Positions 1 to 5,390 of a stretch of 8,483 nt of DNA are shown here, in pieces. The translations under genes were made by a program, and so were the position numbers. Source of the stretch: Pseudomonadota bacterium (GTDB taxonomy: Bacteria > Pseudomonadota > Alphaproteobacteria > Rhizobiales > Xanthobacteraceae). The notes beneath the pieces are model-generated. The model ran no database searches, was not told where the DNA came from, and saw only the letters and a list, made by a program, of their open reading frames with translations. The stretch is taken from contig JAEYAU010000179.1 in assembly GCA_023404705.1 (NCBI GenBank), positions 1-8,483 on the forward strand. The letters are read 5' to 3'. The stretch's first letter is position 1, and each line of letters opens with the position of its first letter.

Positions 1-182
1 GCGCTGCGACGGGTCGGGCCGGCGGCGCCGTGGCCGGCGCCATCATCGGCGGCACGGCCGGCGCGATCATCGGCGCCGAGGCCGAGCGTCGTCGTGGCGG
101 CTATTACTGGTATCAGGGCGGCTGCTATGCGCGCCACCCGAGCGGTGGCTATGTGCGCGTGAAGCGGGGCTACTGCTACTGA
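1..182 (+). CDS. Glycine-zipper protein, C-terminal part (5' end outside window)
   Basis: The reading frame is open from the left edge (first full codon at 3) and ends at TGA 180-182, leaving about 59 residues. The first half is an Ala/Gly/Ile stretch with repeated small-residue spacing (GAVAGAIIGG, then GAIIGAEAE), the pattern of a glycine-zipper helix that packs or oligomerises in membranes. It is followed by a basic RRR and an aromatic, Gly- and Cys-containing tail ending GYCY, with two cysteines. Short exported proteins with this layout are common in Rhizobiales envelopes, so a cell-envelope location is inferred. The N-terminus and any signal peptide lie outside the window, so the full family cannot be named. 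A strong terminator follows 40 bases after the stop. Confidence 0.75.
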   Translation, partial: AATGRAGGAVAGAIIGGTAGAIIGAEAERRRGGYYWYQGGCYARHPSGGYVRVKRGYCY

Positions 183-221
183 CCTCGCGGCCGCGCGTCG
201 CGGCAGCGGTCATTCGAGACC

Positions 222-250
222 AAAGCGCCCTCCGCGGAGGGCGCTTTTTT
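222..250 (+). terminator. Rho-independent terminator of the glycine-zipper gene
   Basis: Perfect 12-bp arms AAAGCGCCCTCC (222-233) and GGAGGGCGCTTT (236-247) flank a two-base centre. The T run is six long (245-250). It lies 40 bases after the stop at 182. On the minus strand the tract after the stem is only three T's, so this mainly serves the plus strand. Confidence 0.88.
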
Positions 251-253
251 GTT

Positions 254-302
254 GCGCATGTTCCGGCAAGGTGGGCACCGGTTTGCCGACAAGAACATGC
301 GC
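254..302. repeat. Dispersed Rhizobiales-type palindromic element
   Basis: Outer arms GCGCATGTTC (254-263) and GAACATGCGC (293-302) are perfect inverted repeats. Nested inside are CGGCAA (264-269) with TTGCCG (283-288), and a central GGTG-GG-CACC hairpin (270-279). From memory, the layout (ATGTTC-TTGTC-GGCAAACCGG-TGCCCAC on the minus strand) is a divergent copy of an intergenic palindrome found many times in Bradyrhizobium, Rhodopseudomonas and related genomes. It lies just downstream of the terminator, in the gap before the convergent VOC gene. Confidence 0.7.
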
Positions 303-331
303 CAATTTGACGGTTTGGCGAGCCCGCAGAC

Positions 332-733
332 CTACAGGCCTTCGGCCTTGGTGTCGTAGTTGAGCTCGATCATCACGCCGTTCGGGTCCGTGATGAAGAT
401 CTGCCAGAGCTCGCCGCCCGGCACTTCACGCGTGTCGAACTTGACGCCCTTGGCGGCGAGACTTTTCTTCATCGCGTTGAAGCCGCGGCTCACAAAGGCG
501 ATGTGATGGACCACGCCGGAGTCGGGCTTCTGCGACTCGCTGGACGGCGTGATGTCGACCAGGTGCACCACTGCGCGACCCTCGCTGTAGAGCCAGGCAC
601 CCGGAAACGAGAAGTTCGGCCGCGCGCCGTTCTCCAGCCCGAGCACGTCCGTGTAGAACTGCACGGTCTCGGGGAACTTGCGCGTCCTGATGTTGTAGTG
701 GTCGAGCATTCCGACGCTCGCGCCAGCCGTCAT
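332..733 (-). CDS. VOC family (glyoxalase/bleomycin resistance/dioxygenase fold) protein
   Basis: This 133-residue protein is the usual length for a single-chain VOC protein made of two beta-alpha-beta-beta-beta modules. Module 1 begins at MLDHYNIRT (about residues 9-17) and continues through FPETVQFYTDVLGL (19-33). Module 2 begins at VVHHIAFVSRGF (74-85) and ends TDPNGVMIELNYD (115-127). Candidate metal ligands are His12, His76 or His77 and Glu123, the positions where VOC enzymes bind their divalent metal; the substrate cannot be read from sequence. Start choice: GGAGG (741-745) lies 7 bases before the ATG at 731-733. The frame stays open upstream to 1264, but that part reads through the intergenic region, the 76-residue gene on the other strand and a DNA repeat. 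Two hairpins lie in the leader. Likely a soluble cytosolic protein; no operon partner is visible. Confidence 0.9.
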   Translation of the reverse strand: MTAGASVGMLDHYNIRTRKFPETVQFYTDVLGLENGARPNFSFPGAWLYSEGRAVVHLVDITPSSESQKPDSGVVHHIAFVSRGFNAMKKSLAAKGVKFDTREVPGGELWQIFITDPNGVMIELNYDTKAEGL

Positions 734-764
734 GGCGTCGCCTCCAAGGGGTTCTTCGTGTGAT

Positions 765-828
765 CCGGAGCAGGGTCGGCTCCGGGCGATCGGCCATTCT
801 GTGCGGACCCTTGTGTGCCGCGCAAGGG
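765..828. other. Two hairpins in the VOC / membrane-protein intergenic region
   Basis: CCGGAGC (765-771) pairs with GCTCCGG (779-785) across 7 bases. CCCTTG (808-813) pairs with CAAGGG (823-828) across 9 bases. Both lie in the 162-base gap between divergently transcribed genes and could sit in the VOC gene's leader or act as operators. No clear sigma-70 or EcfG promoter was recognised here. Function unknown. Confidence 0.35.
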
Positions 829-885
829 CCGTTGAACCGAACCGCCCGCTGCCGCGACCAATACCCGTCGCGTTGTGTCCGAACC

Positions 886-890
886 GGAGG
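886..890 (+). promoter_or_regulatory. Ribosome binding site deciding the start of the 76-residue protein
   Basis: GGAGG followed by a G run lies 5 bases before ATG 896. It sits inside the alternative reading that would start at GTG 875, which itself lacks a ribosome binding site. This argues for the ATG. Confidence 0.7.
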
Positions 891-895
891 GGGGC

Positions 896-1126
896 ATGCG
901 GGTTTTGCTGTGGAGCGTGCTCGGCTTCGCGGTCGGCCTGGTGGCCGGCTATTTTCTCGTGCTCGCGGGCTGGCTCGCCTATGCGGAGCTGTTCCAGGTC
1001 CTGGACCTGGACGGCAACAAGATCATGGGCGTGACATTGATCCTGGCGCCCCTCGGGAGCCTGATCATCGGACTCGCCGCGGCCTTCTCGTTCGGCCTGC
1101 GCGCCGCCTGGCGCGAGACGAGTTGA
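896..1126 (+). CDS. Small two-helix membrane protein, unknown function
   Basis: The product is 76 residues. Two hydrophobic segments are clear: about residues 3-31 (LLWSVLGFAVGLVAGYFLVLAGWLAYA) and about 46-69 (VTLILAPLGSLIIGLAAAFSFGL). They are separated by a short acidic loop, LFQVLDLDGNK (33-42), and followed by a basic tail. The first helix has G-x3-G spacing (Gly10, Gly14, Gly18), suited to helix packing. The start is ATG 896 because of the GGAGG 5 bases upstream; GTG 875 would add seven polar residues. I do not recognise a named family. It is transcribed away from the VOC gene, and its stop is 13 bases before a large palindromic repeat that may end its transcript. Confidence 0.7.
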   Translation: MRVLLWSVLGFAVGLVAGYFLVLAGWLAYAELFQVLDLDGNKIMGVTLILAPLGSLIIGLAAAFSFGLRAAWRETS

Positions 1127-1139
1127 GGTGTGGTTCTTC

Positions 1140-1301
1140 GTAGGGTGGGCAAAATCGCGATACGCAGGTGCCCACCAGCACGGCGGGTCGTGCGCGATTT
1201 TGCCCACGCGTGCCGAGTCTGAGGTCAGAACGCGTGGGCAAGATCGCGCGCGAGCGCGTGCCAAGTGGAAGCGCCGTGCACCGCGATCTTACCCACCCTA
1301 C
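1140..1301. repeat. Composite intergenic repeat: two mirror-image 71-bp palindromes
   Basis: Four copies of one arm are present. Arm 1 GTAGGGTGGGCAAAATCGCG (1140-1159, +) pairs with arm 2 CGCGATTTTGCCCACGCG (1193-1210). Arm 3 CGCGTGGGCAAGATCGCG (1231-1248, +) pairs with arm 4 CGCGATCTTACCCACCCTAC (1282-1301). Each pair spans exactly 71 bases with a 33-base interior, and the second unit is the mirror image of the first across a 20-base spacer. Outer arms 1 and 4 match at 18 of 20 positions and inner arms 2 and 3 at 17 of 18, each after reverse complement. Accidental translations give RVGKIA and DFAHPT, strings I associate with spurious ORFs over a dispersed repeat in Bradyrhizobium-like genomes. 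The element fills 1127-1313 almost completely between convergent genes and could act as a bidirectional terminator. Confidence 0.8.
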
Positions 1302-1313
1302 AGGGGAGTGCCG

Positions 1314-2411
1314 TCAACTGACCGCGGGCTTCGCCGCGCCTTTGCGGCGGGCCTCGTAGAACGCGATGATGCTGCGCGCCGTCTCCGAGCGCAGCCGCGT
1401 GAAGCCGGCGAGCGCGCGGTCGAGGTCCTGCACCGACATCACCCGGCCGGTGGCGCGCACCAGGATGCATTTCGCCGTCGTCCAGGTGAGCCCCGCGACC
1501 TTGGCGAGGATCACGATCATGTCGGGCTGCGCATCGAGCATGGCGCGCTCGACGAAATCGATCGGCACCTTGGCGAGCAGCGACAAGGCCAGTGCCGTCT
1601 CCTCGAACTTGTGCGCGTCCGCGAAGGCATAGACCTCGGCCTCGGTCAGGCGGCCGGCCGCGTAGAGCGCGGCGACTTCTTCGCGGGCATTGGCGAAATC
1701 CGTGGACGCGCTGCGCGCCGCCGCGCGGATGCTGCCGTCGATCTCCGCCACCACGTCGCGCACGGCGGCGGCCGCGTCGGGATCGGCAGCCGCGAGCTTG
1801 TGGCGCACGCTCGCCGAGGCGCATTCGAGCAGCTTGAGGAAATGCGGCCGCGGCAGGTCCTTGCGCAGGCCGACCGTGGTCGCGAGGATGTCGTCGCCGT
1901 TCGAGCGCTCCACCAGCGTGCGGAACGCCGCGTTGGAGAAGCGCGCGCCGGTGTTCTCGGCGACCGAACGCACGACCTCGCGGTCGCCGCGCTCCACCAG
2001 AACCTCGGTCACGATCTCGCTCAGCGAGTTGCGCTGGGCGATCGCAAGCAGATGCGCCTGGCTCTTGGTGCTGGCGGTCTCGACCAGATGCGAGTCCTCG
2101 AGCCGCTCCGAATAGCGCAGCACTTCGCTCGCGACCGTGATGTCGTCGTCGGCGGCGAGTGAATGCACCACTTGGGTCGGGGCATTGGGAACGCGCGCGA
2201 GCCGCGTCGCGAGCTTGGCGCGCGCCTTCACCTCGATGTCCGAGGCGAGCCGCGCGATCACGTCGTCGAACAGGCCGATCTGGTCGTCCGAGAAGCGGTC
2301 TGCGCCGGAGATGAAGAGATCGGTGATCCGCCACAAGGCGGCGTGCCGCTTCTCCGCCGTGGTGGACGCGAGCGCGTCCTCGAGTTCGTCAATGAGCGAA
2401 GGAACGGGCAT
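1314..2411 (-). CDS. DUF2336 family protein (COG5330-like), helical repeat
   Basis: The product is about 365 residues and almost wholly alpha-helical, with no signal peptide or membrane segment, so it is probably cytosolic. It opens PVPSLIDELEDAL, then RITDLFISGADRFSDDQIGLFDDVIARLA, the opening pattern I recall for DUF2336 proteins of alphaproteobacteria. About residues 60-200 are short paired helices resembling HEAT-type repeats (for example VASEVLRYSERLEDSHLVE and NAAFRTLVERSNGDDIL). The C-terminal third (TEAEVYAFADAHKFEETALALSLLA onward) looks like a separate helical domain. The molecular function of the family is not known to me. Two adjacent ATGs (2412-2414 and 2409-2411) are the likely starts; AGAG at 2417-2420 is better spaced for the second. 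An upstream ATG at 2460-2462 would add 16 residues not typical of the family and has no ribosome binding site. The stop lies 12 bases from the composite repeat. Confidence 0.85.
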   Translation of the reverse strand: MPVPSLIDELEDALASTTAEKRHAALWRITDLFISGADRFSDDQIGLFDDVIARLASDIEVKARAKLATRLARVPNAPTQVVHSLAADDDITVASEVLRYSERLEDSHLVETASTKSQAHLLAIAQRNSLSEIVTEVLVERGDREVVRSVAENTGARFSNAAFRTLVERSNGDDILATTVGLRKDLPRPHFLKLLECASASVRHKLAAADPDAAAAVRDVVAEIDGSIRAAARSASTDFANAREEVAALYAAGRLTEAEVYAFADAHKFEETALALSLLAKVPIDFVERAMLDAQPDMIVILAKVAGLTWTTAKCILVRATGRVMSVQDLDRALAGFTRLRSETARSIIAFYEARRKGAAKPAVS

Positions 2412-2522
2412 CATGGCTCTGCATCGTGCCGAGGGGCAGCCGTCGGAAGAGAGCATGAGCATTATCCGGCAGGTGTGAATAATCGATTGCCGTGGCGCGG
2501 CCGGGGCCGGCCAAATCCGAGG

Positions 2523-2584
2523 GATCGCGTGAACCGGGGATTTACCGCGCCGGATCGCACAACCAGAAAGATCGCGTGAAAACC
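2523..2584. repeat. Three degenerate copies of GATCGCGTGAACC between genes
   Basis: GATCGCGTGAACC (2523-2535), GATCGCACAACC (2553-2564) and GATCGCGTGAAAACC (2570-2584) lie in direct orientation in the roughly 200-base gap between the DUF2336 start and the stop of the upstream gene. The spacing is irregular (30, then 17 bases). They could be regulator sites for the DUF2336 gene or simple sequence drift. No terminator with a T run was seen in this gap. Confidence 0.35.
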
Positions 2585-2619
2585 GCAGGTTAGGGGCGGC
2601 GGCCGACGTCAGAACCCGG

Positions 2620-3099
2620 CTATTTGCACAAATCCGGCTTGGCGCGGGCGAGCAGGAACACGCGGTGGTCCGGGTCGGCCTCGATCTCCAGCGAGGTGTC
2701 CGATTCGTCCGCCGCCTCGAGGCGGAAGCCGAGGGGGTTCTCGAGCCGCACGCCGTCGGCCGCGCGCGTCAGCACCACATAGCCGCGATAGGCCGAGACC
2801 CAGCATTCGAGCGCTGCCTGCACGCGCATGCAGTCGGCATCGTGACGGTAGCGGAGCTTGCCAGTTGTCGGGACGGCCGTGATCACGGCGCCGAAGGCGG
2901 CATCGGACTCCCGCACCGGCTTGAGCTCGATCGCGAGCGCGCGGATCTTCTGCCCGGGACTCCTCTGCAGATGCGCGGCGTCGTAGCTGCGCGCATAGCA
3001 GCCGCGCCAAGCCTCCGCCGCGAGCGCGCTCGGCGTGACCGCGAGGGCGAGCAGGACGCCCGCGGTCGCGCTAAGGCGCGCGGCACGTTCCGGGCTCAT
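2620..3099 (-). CDS. Exported protein with one copy of a four-cysteine repeat domain, unknown function
   Basis: The product is 159 residues. An N-terminal signal peptide is predicted: basic MSPERAARLS, a hydrophobic core at about 11-27, and an Ala-x-Ala site near SALA (25-28). The mature part is a single domain with landmarks WRGCYARSYDAAHLQRSPGQ (31-50), a Cys at 90, ALECW (96-100), YVVLTRAADGVRLENPLGFRL (107-127) and DPDHRVFLL (142-150). Cysteines are at 34, 90, 99 and 158. The same landmarks occur twice in the upstream protein encoded at 3096-3968. The ATG overlaps that gene's TGA (ATGA, 3096-3099), so the two are translationally coupled. Four regularly spaced cysteines in an exported protein suggest two disulfides and a periplasmic or outer-surface location (inference). 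I recognise no named domain or catalytic motif. Confidence 0.85.
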   Translation of the reverse strand: MSPERAARLSATAGVLLALAVTPSALAAEAWRGCYARSYDAAHLQRSPGQKIRALAIELKPVRESDAAFGAVITAVPTTGKLRYRHDADCMRVQAALECWVSAYRGYVVLTRAADGVRLENPLGFRLEAADESDTSLEIEADPDHRVFLLARAKPDLCK

Positions 3100-3968
3100 T
3101 GGCAGTCCCTCTCTTCGGCGGGCGGCAGCCGGAACGCGCGATGGTCCTTGCCTTCGATCATCAGGCCGCCGTCCTCCTTCTCGAAGCGCAGGTGGAAGCG
3201 GTCCGGGTTGTCGAGCTGCAGCCCGTCGGCGGTACGCGTGAGCGAGAAGCTCCCGCTCCCGACGTCGACACCGCATTGCAGCTTGCCGTCGCGCGGCTTG
3301 CAGGTGCCGAAGTTCTTCAGCTGGCCCTTGGCGCTCGGCCGCAAGGCATAGACGAACATATGGTATGCGCCACCAGCGCCTTCGGCGCGCGCGAGCGAAA
3401 CCGCCATCACGTTGACGCGCTGTCCGGGATTCTTCGCCATGTGCGCGGCGTCGTACTGGCGCAGGAAGCAGCCCGCCCAGCGATCCTGGCTCGGCTTCGC
3501 GGGCTTGTGCGCCTCGCACGCCTTCCGCTCGCCTGGGCGCAGCGTGATGTTGCGCGGATCGTTGCGTCCAAGCCTGATGCCCGCATTGGGCAGCGGACTC
3601 TCGAGCACATCCAGGTTCAGGTGTTCGATCGCGAGCTGCACGCCGTCGCCGGCACGTGACAGCACGATCTGCCCGCTGTCGCCGTCGAGGCCGCAGCGCA
3701 GCTTGGTGCCGTCGGGGCTGCACTGGCCGCCATTGCCCCAACGCTTCTTGTTGCGCACGAGCTCGGCCGTGATGCCGACCGACCAGATGTCGTCGTCGTT
3801 GGTGGGCGCACGGAACAGCTCCACCGAAATGCTCTCGAGGATCTGGCGCGGATTGCTCGCGAGTTGCGGGGCGTCAAAGCGCTGCGTGAAGCAGCCGTTC
3901 CACGGATCGGCCGCGTTCGCGGCGGTGGCTACGAGCCAAAGGACAGTCCCGATCGCAAGTCGTCGCAT
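3096..3968 (-). CDS. Exported protein with two tandem copies of the four-cysteine domain, unknown function
   Basis: The product is 290 residues. The signal peptide is MRRLAIGTVLWLVATAANA with an Ala-x-Ala site near residue 19. Two domains follow. Domain 1 (about 23-151) has WNGCFTQRFDAPQL, GGQCSPDG, KLRCGLD, SGQIVLSRAGDGVQL and a final Cys151. Domain 2 (about 164-289) has WAGCFLRQYDAAHMAKNPGQ, FGTCKPRDG, KLQCGVD, SGSFSLTRTADGLQLDNPDRF, KDHRAFRL and Cys289. Cysteines 26/83/92/151 and 167/223/232/289 keep spacings of 57-9-59 and 56-9-57; the downstream protein (2620-3099) gives 56-9-59. A Pro/Lys-rich linker (152-160) joins the domains. The ribosome binding site is modest (GGGGTGA before ATG 3966-3968), and a hairpin (3982-3997) lies in the short leader. 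Secretion and disulfides are inferred; ligand and activity are unknown. Confidence 0.87.
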   Translation of the reverse strand: MRRLAIGTVLWLVATAANAADPWNGCFTQRFDAPQLASNPRQILESISVELFRAPTNDDDIWSVGITAELVRNKKRWGNGGQCSPDGTKLRCGLDGDSGQIVLSRAGDGVQLAIEHLNLDVLESPLPNAGIRLGRNDPRNITLRPGERKACEAHKPAKPSQDRWAGCFLRQYDAAHMAKNPGQRVNVMAVSLARAEGAGGAYHMFVYALRPSAKGQLKNFGTCKPRDGKLQCGVDVGSGSFSLTRTADGLQLDNPDRFHLRFEKEDGGLMIEGKDHRAFRLPPAEERDCQ

Positions 3969-3981
3969 GCTTCACCCCACG

Positions 3982-3997
3982 CTGAGCCGATGCTCAG
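3982..3997. other. Hairpin between genes of the minus-strand run
   Basis: CTGAGC (3982-3987) and GCTCAG (3992-3997) form a perfect 6-bp stem with a 4-base loop, in the 51-base gap between the 116-residue gene and the 290-residue exported protein. There is no T run, so it is not a classical terminator. It could be an mRNA processing or stability structure, or an operator half-site pair. Confidence 0.35.
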
Positions 3998-4019
3998 TCG
4001 CGCAGGCCTTGGCCGCGGT

Positions 4020-4370
4020 TCAACGGCGCGTCGGGAAAAAGCCCATGCGGTCGCGCACTTCGCTCGGGACGCGATACTCGCGCATGATGACGGGGCTGTC
4101 GCGCAGCCCGCAGGCTTCCCGCTGCACGATGAACTGCCAGAGCGCGCTGCCGGCGTCCGCCACCAGCGCGTTGCGCTGGCGCCGCCGCTCGCTTGCGTCG
4201 GCAGCGGATGGATCCGCATCGAATGCGGCCAGCGCGGCGAGCGCCTGCTCCAATGCGCGGCCGAGCCGTCCGAGCGCGGAGGCCTTTTCCTGCGCCAGCT
4301 CGTATTCGAGCGCCGTGACCGCAGCCTTGCTCCAGTCCGGCAGGCGGGATCTCGGGGGGCGAAGCGTCAT
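4020..4370 (-). CDS. Small helical protein, probably DUF6665-like
   Basis: The product is 116 residues and soluble, with no signal peptide or membrane segment. A long helix, VTALEYELAQEKASALGRLGRALEQALAALAAFD (about 18-51), is heptad-like. A variable acidic stretch follows, then ADAGSALWQFIVQREACGLRDSPVIMREYRVP (71-102) and a C-terminal RDRMGFFP. The LEYELAQE...LGRLGR and WQFIVQREACGLRD strings match, from memory, a short conserved protein of Bradyrhizobium and Methylobacterium that I believe is named DUF6665; the name is held loosely. The start is ATG 4368-4370, with no strong ribosome binding site. No other in-frame ATG or GTG lies in the 38-base gap to the reductase stop at 4409. It sits mid-run, between the reductase-like gene and the exported four-cysteine proteins. 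Function unknown. Confidence 0.78.
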   Translation of the reverse strand: MTLRPPRSRLPDWSKAAVTALEYELAQEKASALGRLGRALEQALAALAAFDADPSAADASERRRQRNALVADAGSALWQFIVQREACGLRDSPVIMREYRVPSEVRDRMGFFPTRR

Positions 4371-4408
4371 GCGCCGAACGTGGCCAATCGGGCCGCGGCG
4401 CGCAAGGG

Positions 4409-4984
4409 TCAGCGCGACCGTTCCCAGGTGACGTGGGTCATGCCGCCGTCCAGGTGGCGCGTGCGCCCCGGACGCAACCCGTGCCGCGCCAGCACGTCCT
4501 CGACGCCGAGGGTCGGCACCTCGGGAAAGAGCGGGCGGCCGCCGGGCAGCCGGATCTGCGGCGCCTGGAACAGCTCGAAGCGATCGTAGCCGATGGCGAG
4601 GAACAGGCCGAACACGCGCGTGCCGCCCGCCACCGCAAGGCTGCCGTTCGGCACCGCGAGCGTGCGCCACGCCGCATCGAAGGGTGCCCAGGCCGGATTC
4701 CACAGATAGGTCTTTTCGCGCGCGAGATCGGCCGCGATCGCCTCGGTGCGATGCGTCACGAGAATCCGATGGCGATCGTCCGCGCCGTCTGCCTGCGAGT
4801 GCCGGCCGTGCACGATCACGTCAGCATCCGCGAGCCCCGCCTGCCATTGCGCGGCGACGCGCCGAAACGCCTCGGGCCGCGCGCCGTCGGCATCGGCGAT
4901 CATGCCGTCCGCCGAGACGACCGCGAAGGCGTCGATCCGGCGGGGCCAAGAGAAGCCGACTGAATTCAGGCTGATCGAACTCAT
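4409..4984 (-). CDS. Dihydrofolate reductase / RibD C-terminal-like family protein
   Basis: The product is 191 residues, about the length of stand-alone RibD-C/DHFR-fold proteins. The first strand and loop read DAFAVVSADGMIADADG (18-34), the S-x-DG-x-IA signature of the family. ADVIVHGRHSQ (54-64) corresponds to the strand and Gly-Arg turn near the NADPH phosphates. AVAGGTRVFGLFLAIGYDRFELFQAPQIRLPGGRPLF (117-153) is the family's GG nucleotide-binding loop, helix and strand. The family reduces pteridine- or pyrimidine-like substrates with NADPH, but many stand-alone members have no known substrate, so this should not be read as the folate enzyme FolA. The start is ATG 4982-4984. The stop of the upstream small membrane protein is at 4990-4992, a gap of 5 bases that indicates co-transcription. 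The ribosome binding site is weak (GTGAG), fitting translational coupling. Confidence 0.83.
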   Translation of the reverse strand: MSSISLNSVGFSWPRRIDAFAVVSADGMIADADGARPEAFRRVAAQWQAGLADADVIVHGRHSQADGADDRHRILVTHRTEAIAADLAREKTYLWNPAWAPFDAAWRTLAVPNGSLAVAGGTRVFGLFLAIGYDRFELFQAPQIRLPGGRPLFPEVPTLGVEDVLARHGLRPGRTRHLDGGMTHVTWERSR

Positions 4985-4989
4985 GTGGC

Positions 4990-5151
4990 TCACACGATCG
5001 GCAGCAGACGCAGCAGCGACACCACGCCGATGATGATGACGATCACGCGCGCGATCTGCTTCGCCCGTGCGTCGATCGGCAGCATGTTGATGAGGTACAG
5101 CACCAGGATGACGACGAGAAACGTGATCAGCAGGCTGATGATGAGCGACAT
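4990..5151 (-). CDS. Tiny inner-membrane protein, Thivi_2564-like
   Basis: The product is 53 residues and nearly all hydrophobic. Helix 1 covers about 2-23 (LIISLLITFLVVILVLYLINML). A short loop, PIDARAKQ (25-32), follows, then helix 2 at about 33-51 (IARVIVIIIGVVSLLRLLP). The pattern of an N-terminal helix ending in an I-N-x-x-(L/I)-P-(I/M)-D turn, then a Lys/Arg-rich loop and a second helix, is what I recall for the Thivi_2564 family of small membrane proteins, whose function is unknown. It is the first gene of the minus-strand run ending at 2620. Its start (ATG 5149-5151) lies 78 bases downstream of an EcfG-type promoter (5229-5253), so it may be part of the general stress response. It is 5 bases from the reductase-like gene. 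Confidence 0.78.
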   Translation of the reverse strand: MSLIISLLITFLVVILVLYLINMLPIDARAKQIARVIVIIIGVVSLLRLLPIV

Positions 5152-5228
5152 GGGTTTTGATCCGGAAATGCGGTGGAAGGCGTGCGGCTGTCGAGCCCCG
5201 CGCAACGGCACGCGCCGTGACCGAACAC

Positions 5229-5253
5229 AACGCCTGATCGCGCTCCGAGTTCC
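5229..5253 (-). promoter_or_regulatory. EcfG-type (general stress sigma) promoter
   Basis: On the minus strand GGAAC (5253-5249) is followed by exactly 16 bases and CGTT (5232-5229). This is an exact match to the GGAAC-N16/17-CGTT consensus of EcfG/SigT sigma factors in alphaproteobacteria. It is intergenic, correctly oriented, and upstream of the run 5151 to 2620. Transcription would start near 5222. Confidence 0.65.
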
Positions 5254-5261
5254 ATCCGCGC

Positions 5262-5286
5262 GGAACCATGGGCAGGGGCGGGCATT
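5262..5286 (+). promoter_or_regulatory. Weaker EcfG-like promoter facing the opposite way
   Basis: GGAAC (5262-5266), 16 bases, then CATT (5283-5286): one mismatch from the EcfG consensus. Its -35 lies 8 bases from the -35 of the minus-strand promoter, giving a GTTCC-N8-GGAAC inverted arrangement. It faces the membrane-protein gene at 5391, about 105 bases downstream. Confidence 0.3.
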
Positions 5287-5390
5287 AACCGACTGATCTC
5301 GATGGAAGCGGATTCTCCTGTGATCGTCGCGCGATGGCGTGGATCGCGGGACGGGGTCGATAACAACGAAGAGAACCAAAGGAGCCGATG

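Noticed and set aside
734..1264. N-terminal extension of the VOC reading frame (up to 310 residues)
   Set aside because: The extension reads through the intergenic region, the opposite strand of the 76-residue gene and the palindromic repeat, with low-complexity Arg/Gly/His composition. A clear ribosome binding site marks the ATG at 731-733.
1128..2162. Plus-strand open frame of 344 codons opposite the DUF2336 gene
   Set aside because: Arg/Gly/His-rich antisense shadow typical of GC-rich genes; it begins inside the DNA repeat, and the opposite strand gives a coherent family protein.
2412..2462. Upstream ATG for the DUF2336 gene, and a possible -10 box GATAAT at 2461-2466 on the minus strand
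   Set aside because: The extra 16 residues do not look like the family's N-terminus and lack a ribosome binding site. No -35 box at a suitable distance supports the GATAAT, so no promoter is called.
3412..4431. Plus-strand open frame of 339 codons
   Set aside because: It crosses three minus-strand genes, has Ser/Arg-rich composition without domains, and is fully explained as antisense of the exported and DUF6665-like proteins.
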